Source: Psococerastis gibbosa (taxonomy: Eukaryota > Arthropoda > Insecta > Psocodea > Psocidae). Taken from it: DNA of 64,000 bases. Made by a program: the position numbers and the translations under genes. Shown here in pieces: positions 1 through 8,656 of this stretch. The number at the start of each line of letters is the position of its first letter. The stretch's first letter is position 1. Under the pieces are notes generated by a model. The model made no database searches, was not told the origin of the DNA, and saw nothing but the letters and a program-made list of their open reading frames with translations. The stretch covers positions 1,798,001-1,862,000 of the forward strand of contig OZ020493.1 of NCBI GenBank assembly GCA_963971405.1. Reading direction: 5' to 3'.

Positions 1-564
1 CTCAAGTCTACAGTAGACTTATCTAATTCTTCAGCATGCAGGTGAAGTACTGGAAGTGCCGGACTAACCACTATCTTTTTTTTTCTAGCAGTCGGGCGGT
101 TTCAATTGACTAGTGGGTACAATGTTTGACTGATTATGAAAAAAATGTTCAACAATTCCTACACACGGAGGGAATTTCAAACGTAAAGACACACTCCAGT
201 GGATTGCGGAAGACTTTCGATAATCGGACAACTACATAAATATTTGTGGGTGAGTACTTTTGGACACAGAGGCGTAATGTGTCCTTCCCTCTCCCAGCCT
301 CGAGCATTGTAAGTCGTGGTGGTTCATACGCCATGGTCCCCTTTGCAGCATTATGAATAGTAGCATTCCTAATAAGGAATATTCATAAAAGATTTAATAC
401 AGTATGTGGGTGAGTACATGTGGACTCGGGGCGAACAGCTACACCTATATAAATTAATATATACGTAGGGAATTAGGAATATTTATAAGGAAGGAATAAC
501 CCAGTTTTTATTTGCAGACTCCAATAAGTAAAGTGTAAACTCATGTCTGCAGTAGACATATTTA

Positions 565-651
565 ACACGGAGGGAATTTCAAAAGTGAAGACAAACTCCA
601 GTGAATTGCGGAAGACTTTCGAAAATCGGACAACTACATAAATATTTGTGG
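565..651 (+). repeat. Short D (d), 87 bp, representative copy
   Basis: A C monomer ending GACATATTTA runs directly into ACACGGAGGG, the last 87 bp of D. The T run, the CTAAC and the 7-A run are missing. Most copies read TTTCAAAAGTGAAGACAAAC where many full D copies read TTTCAAACGTGAAGACACAC. There are 27 copies, always after C and always before B or bc. The copy at 18786 has ACATGG; the copy at 38502 is a hybrid with a D-type 3' part. Confidence 0.9.
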
Positions 652-892
652 GTGAGTACTTTTGGACTCAGGGGCGTAATGTGTCCTTCCCTCCCCCAGC
701 CTCGAGCATTGTAAGACGTGGTGGTTCATACGTCATTATAACGCCTACGCCTATATAAATAAATATATATGTAGGGAATAAGGAATATTTATAAGGAAGG
801 AATAGCCCAGTTTTTATTTGCAGACTCCAATTAGTAAAGTGTAAACTCATGTCTGCAGTAGTCATATTTAAGATCTACATAAATATTTGTTA
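652..892 (+). repeat. Fused B-C monomer (bc), 241 bp, representative copy
   Basis: B breaks off after TTCATACGTCAT and continues as TATAACGCCTACGCC into the TATATAAATA of C, removing about 96 bp including the B CCCCTTTGCAG and the opening of C. All 14 copies (652, 5526, 7668, 11295, 16734, 23403, 25547, 27350, 33339, 43179, 46805, 52794, 55672, 61664) follow d and precede an A that starts TTGTTAGTGAGTAC, so bc marks the end of T4 and T6 units. The copy at 61664 has a private AACGACTACG. Confidence 0.9.
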
Positions 893-1641
893 GTGAGTAC
901 TTATGGACTGAAGGGCGTAAAGTTTGGGAAGGCTTTGCCCCCCCCCCCCCTCCTCGAGCACTGTGCGACGTGGTTCATACTTCATGGTCATATATAAGGG
1001 ATAAACAAGTTTTTATTTCCACGCTCGAATTAGTAAACAGTGAAATCATAATGTACTCAAGTCTACAGTAGACTTATCTAATTCTTCAGCATGCAGGTGA
1101 AGTACTGGAAGTGCCGGACTAACCACTATCTTTTTTTTTCTAGCAGTCGGGCTGTTTCAATTGACTAGTGGGTACAATGTTTGACTGATTATGAAAAAAA
1201 TGTTCAACAATTCCTACACACGGAGGGAATTTTAAAAGTGAAGACAAACTCCAGTGAATTGCGGAAGACTTTCGAAAATCGGACAACTACATAAATATTT
1301 GTGGGTGAGTACTTTTGGACTCAGGGGCGTAATGTGTCCTTCCCTCCCCCAGCCTCGAGCATTGTAAGACGTGGTGGTTCATACGTCATTTTCCCCTTTG
1401 CAGCATTATGAATAGTAGCATTCCTAATAAGGAATATACATAAAAGATTTAATACAGTTTGTGGGTGAGTACTTATGGACTCGGGGCGAACAGCTATACC
1501 TATGTAAATAAACATATATGTAGGGAATAAGGAATATTTATAAGGAAGGAATAACCCAGTTTTTATTTGCAGACTCCAATTAGTAAAGTGTAAACTCATG
1601 TCTGCAGTAGACATATTTAAGATCTACATAAATATTTGTGA
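893..1641 (+). repeat. Unit T1a
   Basis: Monomer starts: A 893 (A2 subtype), D 1097 (with GGGCTG), B 1305, C 1465. Follows T4, as T1a always does. Confidence 0.9.
1059..1075 (+). repeat. 17-bp hairpin AAGTCTACAGTAGACTT (representative)
   Basis: Two perfect 8-bp arms flank one central A. It lies near the 3' end of nearly every A and A' and is followed by ATCTAATTC. The copy near 5935 carries a substitution (GTCTGCAGTAGAC), and the one near 17145 has a changed flank (GACTAATCT). The related sequence at the end of C is less perfect. Confidence 0.85.
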
Positions 1642-1844
1642 GTGAGTACTTATGGACTAAAGGGCGTAAAGCTTGGGAAGGCTTTGCCCCCCCCCCCCTC
1701 CTCGGGCACTGTGCGACGTGGTTAATACTTCATTGTCATATATAAGGGATAACCAAATTTTTATTTCAACGCTCGAATTAGTAAACAGTGAAATCATAAG
1801 GTACTCAAGTCTACAGTAGACTTATCTAATTCTTCAGCATGCAG
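1642..1844 (+). repeat. Monomer A (representative copy)
   Basis: Opens with GTGAGTACTTATGGACT, then a run of 12 C at 1687-1698, CTCGGGCACTG (CTCGAGCACTG in most copies), GACGTGGTT, a TTTTTATTTCAACG stretch and a 17-bp hairpin near the end. Length follows the C run (about 191 + number of C). Its first half matches monomer B and its second half matches monomer C, except that C reads ATTTGCAG where A reads ATTTCAAC. Subtypes: A1 (GGACTAAAGGGCG), A2 (GGACTGAAGGGCG, after bc) and A3 (nine C, before A'). Confidence 0.92.
1687..1698 (+). repeat. Variable C run in monomer A (representative)
   Basis: A pure run of 12 C within TTTGC(n)TCCTCG. Across the array the run is 9 to 17 long and accounts for most length variation among A monomers. 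The run in the first A of T3 units is nine in all eight copies, while longer runs vary. Confidence 0.9.
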
Positions 1845-2052
1845 GTGAAGTACTGGAAGTGCCGGACTAACCACTATCTTTTTTTTTCTAGCAGTCGGGC
1901 GGTTTCAATTGACTAGTGGGTACAATGTTTGACTGATTATGAAAAAAATGTTCAACAATTCCTACACACGGAGGGAATTTCAAACGTGAAGACACACTCC
2001 AGTGAATTGCGGAAGACTTTCGATAATCGGACAACTACATAAATATTTGTGG
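1845..2052 (+). repeat. Monomer D (representative copy)
   Basis: Opens with GTGAAGTACTGGAAGTGCC, a diverged form of the opening of A, B and C, then CTAAC, a T run, CTAGCAG, a 7-A run and a 3' segment starting CACGGAGGGAATTTCAAA. By my count every full D is 208 bp except the one at 4215, which has ten T instead of nine. D always follows A or A' and is always followed by B, except the truncated copy at 4963. The 3' segment also exists alone as the short form d. Confidence 0.92.
1867..1894 (+). other. Splice-acceptor-like block in D (representative)
   Basis: CTAAC at 1867-1871 is followed by ACTATC, nine T, CTAG ending at 1891 and then CAG. The presumed branch A lies about 21 bases before the TAG, normal for a spliceosomal 3' site. 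The block is present in every full D. That it works as an acceptor is inference from the motif alone. Confidence 0.5.
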
Positions 2053-2212
2053 GTGAGTACTTTTGGACTCAGGGGCGTAAGGTGTCCTTCCCTCCCCCAG
2101 CCTCGAGCATTGTAATACGTGGTGGTTCATACGTCATTTTCCCCTTTGCAGCATTATGAATAGTAGCATTCCTAATAAGGAATATACATAAAAGATTTAA
2201 TACAGTTTGTGG
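2053..2212 (+). repeat. Monomer B (representative copy)
   Basis: A 160-bp monomer: GTGAGTACTTTTGGACTC, a pyrimidine-rich stretch ending CCCAG, CTCGAGCATTG, GTGGTTCATACG, then CCCCTTTGCAG, and an ATTCCT/AGGAAT inverted repeat with a 4-base loop. Main subtypes: Ba ends the central part CGTCATTTTCCCC; Bb has CGCCATGGTCCCC, often with TTTTGGACACAGAGG or CTTCCCTTCCCC. Subtype is fixed by position in the unit. A CGCCAAGG form marks the third B of T7 units. Confidence 0.92.
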
Positions 2213-2389
2213 GTGAGTACTTATGGACTCGGGGCGAACAGCTATACCTATGTAAATAAACATATATGTAGGGAATAAGGAATATTTATAAGGAAGGAAT
2301 AACCCAGTTTTTATTTGCAGACTCCAATTAGTAAAGTGTAAACTCATGTCTGAAGTAGACACATCTAAGATCTACATAAATATTTGTGA
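2213..2389 (+). repeat. Monomer C (representative copy)
   Basis: A 177-bp monomer: GTGAGTACTTATGGACTCGG, then an AT-rich stretch with AATAAA, GGAATAAGGAATATTTAT, a TTTTTATTTGCAG, and an imperfect hairpin ATGTCT-GCAGT-AGACAT in most copies. Only A, B or d can follow. Copies before A or d have CTGCAGTAGACATATTTAA; copies before B usually have CTGAAGTAGACAYATCTAAG. The GTGAGCAC-opening subtype always precedes d. Confidence 0.92.
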
Positions 2390-2726
2390 GTGAGTACTTT
2401 TGGACTCAGGGGCGTAATGTGTCCTTCCCTTCCCCAGCCTCGAGCATTGTAAGACGTGGTGGTTCATACGCCATGGTCCCCTTTGCAGCATTATGAATAG
2501 TAGCATTCCTAATAAGGAATATTCATAAAAGATTTAATACAGTATGTGGGTGAGTACATGTGGACTCGGGGAGAACAGCTACACCTATATAAATAAATAT
2601 AAATGTAGGGAATAAGGAATATTTATCAGGAAGGAATAACCCAGTTTTTATTTGCAGACTCCAATTAGTAAAGTGTAAACTCATGTCTGCAGTAGACATA
2701 TTTAAGATCTACATAAATATTTGTTA

Positions 2727-4010
2727 GTGAGTACTTATGGACTGAAGGGCGTAAAGTTTGGGAAGGCTTTGCCCCCCCCCTCCTCGAGCATTGTGCGACG
2801 TGGTTCATACTTCATGGTCATATATAAGGGATAAACAAGTTTTTATTTCCACGCTCGAATTAGTAAACAGTGAAATCATAAGGTACTCAAGTCTACAGTA
2901 GACTTATCTAATTCTTCAGCATGCAGGTGAAATGGACTGAAGGGCGTAACGTTTGGGAAGGCTTTGCCCCCCCCCCCCCCCCCTCCTCGAGCATTGTGCG
3001 ACGTGGTTCATACTTCATGGTCATATATAAGGGATAACCAAGTTTTTATTTCAACGCTCGAAGTAGTAAACAGTGAAATCATAAGGTACTCAAGTCTACA
3101 GTAGACTTATCTAATTCTTCAGCATGCAGGTGAAGTACTGGAAGTGCCGGACTAACCACTATCTTTTTTTTTCTAGCAGTCGGGCGGTTTCAATTGACTA
3201 GTGGGTACAATGTTTGACTGATTATGAAAAAAATGTTCAACAATTCCTACACACGGAGGGAATTTCAAACGTGAAGACACACTCCAGTGAATTGCGGAAG
3301 ACTTTCGATAATCGGACAACTACATAAATATTTGTGGGTGAGTACTTTTGGACACAGAGGCGTAATGTGTCCTTCCCTCTCCCAGCCTCGAGCATTGTAA
3401 GACGTGGTGGTTCATACGCCATGGTCCCCTTTGCAGCATTATGAATAGTAGCATTCCTAATAAGGAATATTCATAAAAGATTTAATACAGTATGTGGGTG
3501 AGTACATGTGGACTCGGGGCGAACAGCTACACCCATATAAATAAATATATATGTAGGGAATAAGGAATATTTATAAGGAAGGAATAACCCTGTTTTTTTT
3601 GCACACTCCAATTAGTAAAGTGTAAACTCATGTCTGCAGTAGACATATTTAAGATCTACATATATATTTGTGGGTGAGTACTTTTGGACTCAGGGGCGTA
3701 ATGTGTCCTTCCCTCCCCCAGCCTCGAGCATTGTAAGACGTGGTGGTTCATACGTCATTTTCCCCTTTGCAGCATTATGAATAGTAGCATTCCTAATAAG
3801 GAATATACATAAAAGATTTAATACAGTTTGTGGGTGAGTACTTATGGACTCGGGGCGAACAGCTATACCTATGTAAATAAACATATATGTAGGGAATAAG
3901 GAATATTTATAAGGAAGGAATAACCCAGTTTTTATTTGCAGACTCCAATTAGTAAAGTGTAAACTCATGTCTGCAGTAGACATATTTAAGATCTACATAA
4001 ATATTTGTGA
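2727..4010 (+). repeat. Unit T3
   Basis: Monomer starts: A 2727 (nine C), A' 2927, D 3130, B 3338, C 3498, B 3674, C 3834. The first C has the AACCCTGTTTTTTTTGCACA variant and ends CTACATATATATTTG, a marker of most T3 units. Confidence 0.9.
2927..3129 (+). repeat. A' monomer: A attached at the start of D
   Basis: The preceding A ends normally at GCAG. The next monomer starts GTGAAATGGACTGAAGG, combining the first bases of D with A from ATGGACT onward. The D body is therefore skipped and a second A follows in register. Eight copies exist, at 2927, 11736, 13015, 29624, 35612, 39463, 49078 and 57946, all with the same join, so it arose once and was spread by duplication. This copy has the longest C run I saw (17). 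Confidence 0.9.
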
Positions 4011-4760
4011 GTGAGTACTTATGGACTAAAGGGCGTAAAGCTTGGGAAGGCTTTGCCCCCCCCCCCCCTCCTCGAGCACTGTGCGACGTGGTTAATACTT
4101 CATTGTCATATATAAGGGATAACCAAATTTTTATTTCAACGCTCGAATTAGTAAACAGTGAAATCATAAGGTACTCAAGTCTACAGTAGACTTATCTAAT
4201 TCTTCAGCATGCAGGTGAAGTACTGGAAGTGCCGGACTAACCACTATCTTTTTTTTTTCTAGCAGTCGGGCGGTTTCAATTGACTAGTGGGTACAATGTT
4301 TGACTGATTATGAAAAAAATGTTCAACAATTCCTACACACGGAGGGAATTTCAAACGTGAAGACACACTCCAGTGAATTGCGGAAGAATTTCGATAATCG
4401 GACAACTACATAAATATTTGTGGGTGAGTACTTTTGGACTCAGGGGCGTAAGGTGTCCTTCCCTCCCCCAGCCTCGAGCATTGTAATACGTGGTGGTTCA
4501 TACGTCATTTTCCCCTTTGCAGCATTATGAATAGTAGCATTCCTAATAAGGAATATACATAAAAGATTTAATACAGTTTGTGGGTGAGTACTTATGGACT
4601 CGGGGCGAACAGCTATACCTATGTAAATAAACATATATGTAGGGAATAAGGAATATTTATAAGGAAGGAATAACCCAGTTTTTATTTGCAGACTCCAATT
4701 AGTAAAGTGTAAACTTATGTCTGCAGTAGACATATTTAAGATCTACATAAATATTTGTGA
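4011..4760 (+). repeat. Unit T1b
   Basis: Monomer starts: A 4011, D 4215 (209 bp, ten T), B 4424, C 4584. T1b markers are GAAGAATTTCG in D, GTAATACG in B and AAACTTATG in C. Confidence 0.9.
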
Positions 4761-5766
4761 GTGAGTACTTATGGACTAAAGGGCGTAAAGCTTGGGAAGG
4801 CTTTGCCCCCCCCCCCTCCTCGAGCACTGTGCGACGTGGTTCATACTTCATTGTCATATATAAAGGATAACCAAATTTTTATTTCAACGCTCGAATTAGT
4901 AAACAGTGAAATCATAAGGTACTCAAGTCTACAGTAGACTTATCTAATTCTTCAGCATGCAGGTGAAGTACTGGAAGTGCCGGACTAACCACTATCTTTT
5001 TTTTTCTAGCAGTCGGGCGGTTTCAATTGACTAGTGGGTACAATGTTTGACTGATTATGAAAAAAATGTTCATAAACTCATGTCTGAAGTAGACATATCT
5101 AAGATCTACATAAATATTTGTGAGTGAGTACTTTTGGACTCAGGGGCGTAATGTGTCCTTCCCTTCCCCAGCCTCGAGCATTGTAAGACGTGGTGGTTCA
5201 TACGCCATGGTCCCCTTTGCAGCATTATGAATAGTAGCATTCCTAATAAGGAATGTACATAAAAGATTTAATACAGTATGTAGGTGAGCACTTATGGACT
5301 CGGGGCGAACAGCTACACCTATATAAATTAATATATACGTAGGGAATTAGGAATATTTATAAGGAAGGAACAACCCTGTTTTTATTTGCAGACTCCAATA
5401 AGTAAAGTGTAAACTCATGTCTGCAGTAGACATATTTAACACGGAGGGAATTTCAAAAGTGAAGACAAACTCCAGTGAATTGCGGAAGACTTTCGAAAAT
5501 CGGACAACTACATATATATTTGTGGGTGAGTACTTTTGGACTCAGGGGCGTAATGTGTCCTTCCCTCCCCCAGCCTCGAGCATTGTAAGACGTGGTGGTT
5601 CATACGTCATTATAACGCCTACGCCTATATAAATAAATATATATGTAGGGAATAAGGAATATTTATAAGGAAGGAATAGCCCAGTTTTTATTTGCAGACT
5701 CCAATTAGTAAAGTGTAAACTCATGTCTGCAGTAGTCATATTTAAGATCTACATAAATATTTGTTA
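4761..5766 (+). repeat. Unit T6 with internal deletion of about 1.12 kb
   Basis: Monomer starts: A 4761, truncated D 4963-5072, C tail 5073, B 5124, C 5284, d 5439, bc 5526. D stops at ATGTTCA and continues as TAAACTCATG from the end of a C. Compared with the T6 at 14846, the sequence between the middle of D and the tail of the fourth C is missing. I saw this join only once in the window. Confidence 0.85.
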
Positions 5767-6516
5767 GTGAGTACTTATGGACTGAAGGGCGTAAAGTTTG
5801 GGAAGGCTTTGCCCCCCCCCCCCCCTCCTCGAGCACTGTGCGACGTGGTTCATACTTCATGGTCATATATAAGGGATCAACAAGTTTTTATTTCCACGCT
5901 CGAATTAGTAAACAGTGAAATCATAATGTACTCAAGTCTGCAGTAGACTTATCTAATTCTTCAGCATGCAGGTGAAGTACTGGAAGTGCCGGACTAACCA
6001 CTATCTTTTTTTTTCTAGCAGTCGGGCTGTTTCAATTGACTAGTGGGTACAATGTTTGACTGATTATGAAAAAAATGTTCAACAATTCCTACACACGGAG
6101 GGAATTTTAAAAGTGAAGACAAACTCCAGTGAATTGCGGAAGACTTTCGAAAATCGGACAACTACATAAATATTTGTGGGTGAGTACTTTTGGACTCAGG
6201 GGCGTAATGTGTGCTTCCCTCCCCCAGCCTCGAGCATTGTAAGACGTGGTGGTTCATACGTCATTTTCCCCTTTGCAGCATTATGAATAGTAGCATTCCT
6301 AATAAGGAATATACATAAAAGATTTAATACAGTTTGTGGGTGAGTACTTATGGACTCGGGGCGAACAGCTATACCTATGTAAATAAACATATATGTAGGG
6401 AATAAGGAATATTTATAAGGAAGGAATAACCCAGTTTTTATTTGCAGACTCCAATTAGTAAAGTGTAAACTCATGTCTGCAGTAGACATATTTAAGATCT
6501 ACATAAATATTTGTGA
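5767..6516 (+). repeat. Unit T1c
   Basis: Monomer starts: A 5767, D 5972, B 6180, C 6340. T1c marker GTGTGCTTCCC in B. The hairpin near 5935 has a private base. Confidence 0.9.
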
Positions 6517-7908
6517 GTGAGTACTTATGGACTAAAGGGCGTAAAGCTTGGGAAGGCTTTGCCCCCCCCCCCCCTCCTCGAGCACTGTGCGACGTGGTTC
6601 ATACTTCATTGTCATATATAAGGGATAACCAAATTTTTATTTCAACGCTCGAATTAGTAAACAGTGAAATCATAAGGTACTCAAGTCTACAGTAGACTTA
6701 TCTAATTCTTCAGCATGCAGGTGAAGTACTGGAAGTGCCGGACTAACCACTATCTTTTTTTTTCTAGCAGTCGGGCGGTTTCAATTGACTAGTGGGTACA
6801 ATGTTTGACTGATTATGAAAAAAATGTTCAACAATTCCTACACACGGAGGGAATTTCAAACGTAAAGACACACTCCAGTGGATTGCGGAAGACTTTCGAT
6901 AATCGGACAACTACATAAATATTTGTGGGTGAGTACTTTTGGACACAGAGGCGTAATGTGTCCTTCCCTCTCCCAGCCTCGAGCATTGTAAGTCGTGGTG
7001 GTTCATACGCCATGGTCCCCTTTGCAGCATTATGAATAGTAGCATTCCTAATAAGGAATATTCATAAAAGATTTAATACAGTTTGTGGGTGAGTACTTAT
7101 GGACTCGGGGCGAACAGCTATACCTATGTAAATAAACATATATGTAGGGAATAAGGAATATTTATAAGGAAGGAATAACCCAGTTTTTATTTGCAGACTC
7201 CAATTAGTAAAGTGTAAACTCATGTCTGAAGTAGACACATCTAAGATCTACATAAATATTTGTGAGTGAGTACTTTTGGACTCAGGGGCGTAATGTGTCC
7301 TTCCCTTCCCCAGCCTCGAGCATTGTAAGACGTGGTGGTTCATACGCCATGGTCCCCTTTGCAGCATTATGAATAGTAGCATTCCTAATAAGGAATATTC
7401 ATAAAAGATTTAATACAGTATGTGGGTGAGCACTTATGGACTCGGGGCGAACAGCTACACCTATATAAATTAATATATACGTAGGGAATTAGGAATATTT
7501 ATAAGGAAGGAACAACCCTGTTTTTATTTGCAGACTCCAATAAGTAAAGTGTAAACTCATGTCTGCAGTAGACATATTTAACACGGAGGGAATTTCAAAA
7601 GTGAAGACAAACTCCAGTGAATTGCGGAAGACTTTCGAAAATCGGACAACTACATAAATATTTGTGGGTGAGTACTTTTGGACTCAGGGGCGTAATGTGT
7701 CCTTCCCTCCCCCAGCCTCGAGCATTGTAAGACGTGGTGGTTCATACGTCATTATAACGCCTACGCCTATATAAATAAATATATATGTAGGGAATAAGGA
7801 ATATTTATAAGGAAGGAATAGCCCAGTTTTTATTTGCAGACTCCAATTAGTAAAGTGTAAACTCATGTCTGCAGTAGTCATATTTAAGATCTACATAAAT
7901 ATTTGTTA
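6517..7908 (+). repeat. Chimeric unit: T7 start joined to T6 end
   Basis: Monomer starts: A 6517, D 6721, B 6929, C 7089, B 7266, C 7426, d 7581, bc 7668. C 7426 opens TGTGGGTGAGCAC, joining a T7-type lead-in to a GTGAGCAC-type C. The unit bounds a 2.14-kb tandem duplication. Confidence 0.85.
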
Positions 7909-8656
7909 GTGAGTACTTATGGACTGAAGGGCGTAAAGTTTGGGAAGGCTTTGCCCCCCCCCCCCTCCTCGAGCACTGTGCGACGTGGTTCATACTTCAT
8001 GGTCATATATAAGGGATCAACAAGTTTTTATTTCCACGCTCGAATTAGTAAACAGTGAAATCATAATGTACTCAAGTCTACAGTAGACTTATCTAATTCT
8101 TCAGCATGCAGGTGAAGTACTGGAAGTGCCGGACTAACCACTATCTTTTTTTTTCTAGCAGTCGGGCTGTTTCAATTGACTAGTGGGTACAATGTTTGAC
8201 TGATTATGAAAAAAATGTTCAACAATTCCTACACACGGAGGGAATTTTAAAAGTGAAGACAAACTCCAGTGAATTGCGGAAGACTTTCGAAAATCGGACA
8301 ACTACATAAATATTTGTGGGTGAGTACTTTTGGACTCAGGGGCGTAATGTGTGCTTCCCTCCCCCAGCCTCGAGCATTGTAAGACGTGGTGGTTCATACG
8401 TCATTTTCCCCTTTGCAGCATTATGAATAGTAGCATTCCTAATAAGGAATATACATAAAAGATTTAATACAGTTTGTGGGTGAGTACTTATGGACTCGGG
8501 GCGAACAGCTATACCTATGTAAATAAACATATATGTAGGGAATAAGGAATATTTATAAGGAAGGAATAACCCAGTTTTTATTTGCAGACTCCAATTAGTA
8601 AAGTGTAAACTCATGTCTGCAGTAGACATATTTAAGATCTACATAAATATTTGTGA
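7909..8656 (+). repeat. Unit T1c
   Basis: Monomer starts: A 7909, D 8112, B 8320, C 8480. Near-identical to the unit at 5767. Confidence 0.9.

Larger units (their letters stand above)
1..892 (+). repeat. Unit T4, 5' end cut by window
   Basis: Monomer starts: A tail 1, D 42, B 250, C 410, d 565, bc 652. Same arrangement as 10483, 26535, 45992 and 54861. The B has GTAAGTCGTGG. Confidence 0.9.
1642..2726 (+). repeat. Unit T2
   Basis: Monomer starts: A 1642, D 1845, B 2053, C 2213, B 2390, C 2550. A carries CTCGGGCAC, shared with the T2-type A copies at 24396, 28339, 47793 and 56660. The first B has GTAAGGTG and GTAATACG. Confidence 0.9.
1..4760 (+). repeat. Partial superunit: T4-T1a-T2-T3-T1b
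   Basis: Right-hand part of the 9.6-kb superunit, in the same order as 26535-31448, 45992-50903 and 54861-59771. It begins inside the A of its T4 unit, so the T6, T1c and T7 units presumably lie outside the window. Confidence 0.85.

Noticed and set aside
1321-1614. Minus-strand 97-residue open frame repeated 38 times, starting MSTADMSLHF
   Set aside because: It is present because the repeat is present. Among copies the changes I could score are mainly amino-acid altering (A/S, M/I, S/R, L/I, D/H, Y/H, P/Q) with about three silent ones, so there is no sign of purifying selection. It crosses monomer borders, its length changes with recombination, and I recognise no domain.
1921-1990. Hammerhead ribozyme, common in some satellite DNAs
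   Set aside because: GACTGATTATGAAAA recalls the CTGANGA and GAAA core, but CTGATTA does not fit and no matching stems or cleavage triplet are evident.
2010-2050. CENP-B box at TTTCGATAATCGGAC in D
   Set aside because: The spacing between TTCG and CGG is wrong for the NTTCGNNNNANNCGGGN consensus and the final G is missing.
4007-4189. Plus-strand frame of about 60 residues with a proline run, and the opposite-strand glycine-run frame
   Set aside because: The proline and glycine runs are translations of the variable C run, and the frame survives only at certain run lengths. Not a gene.
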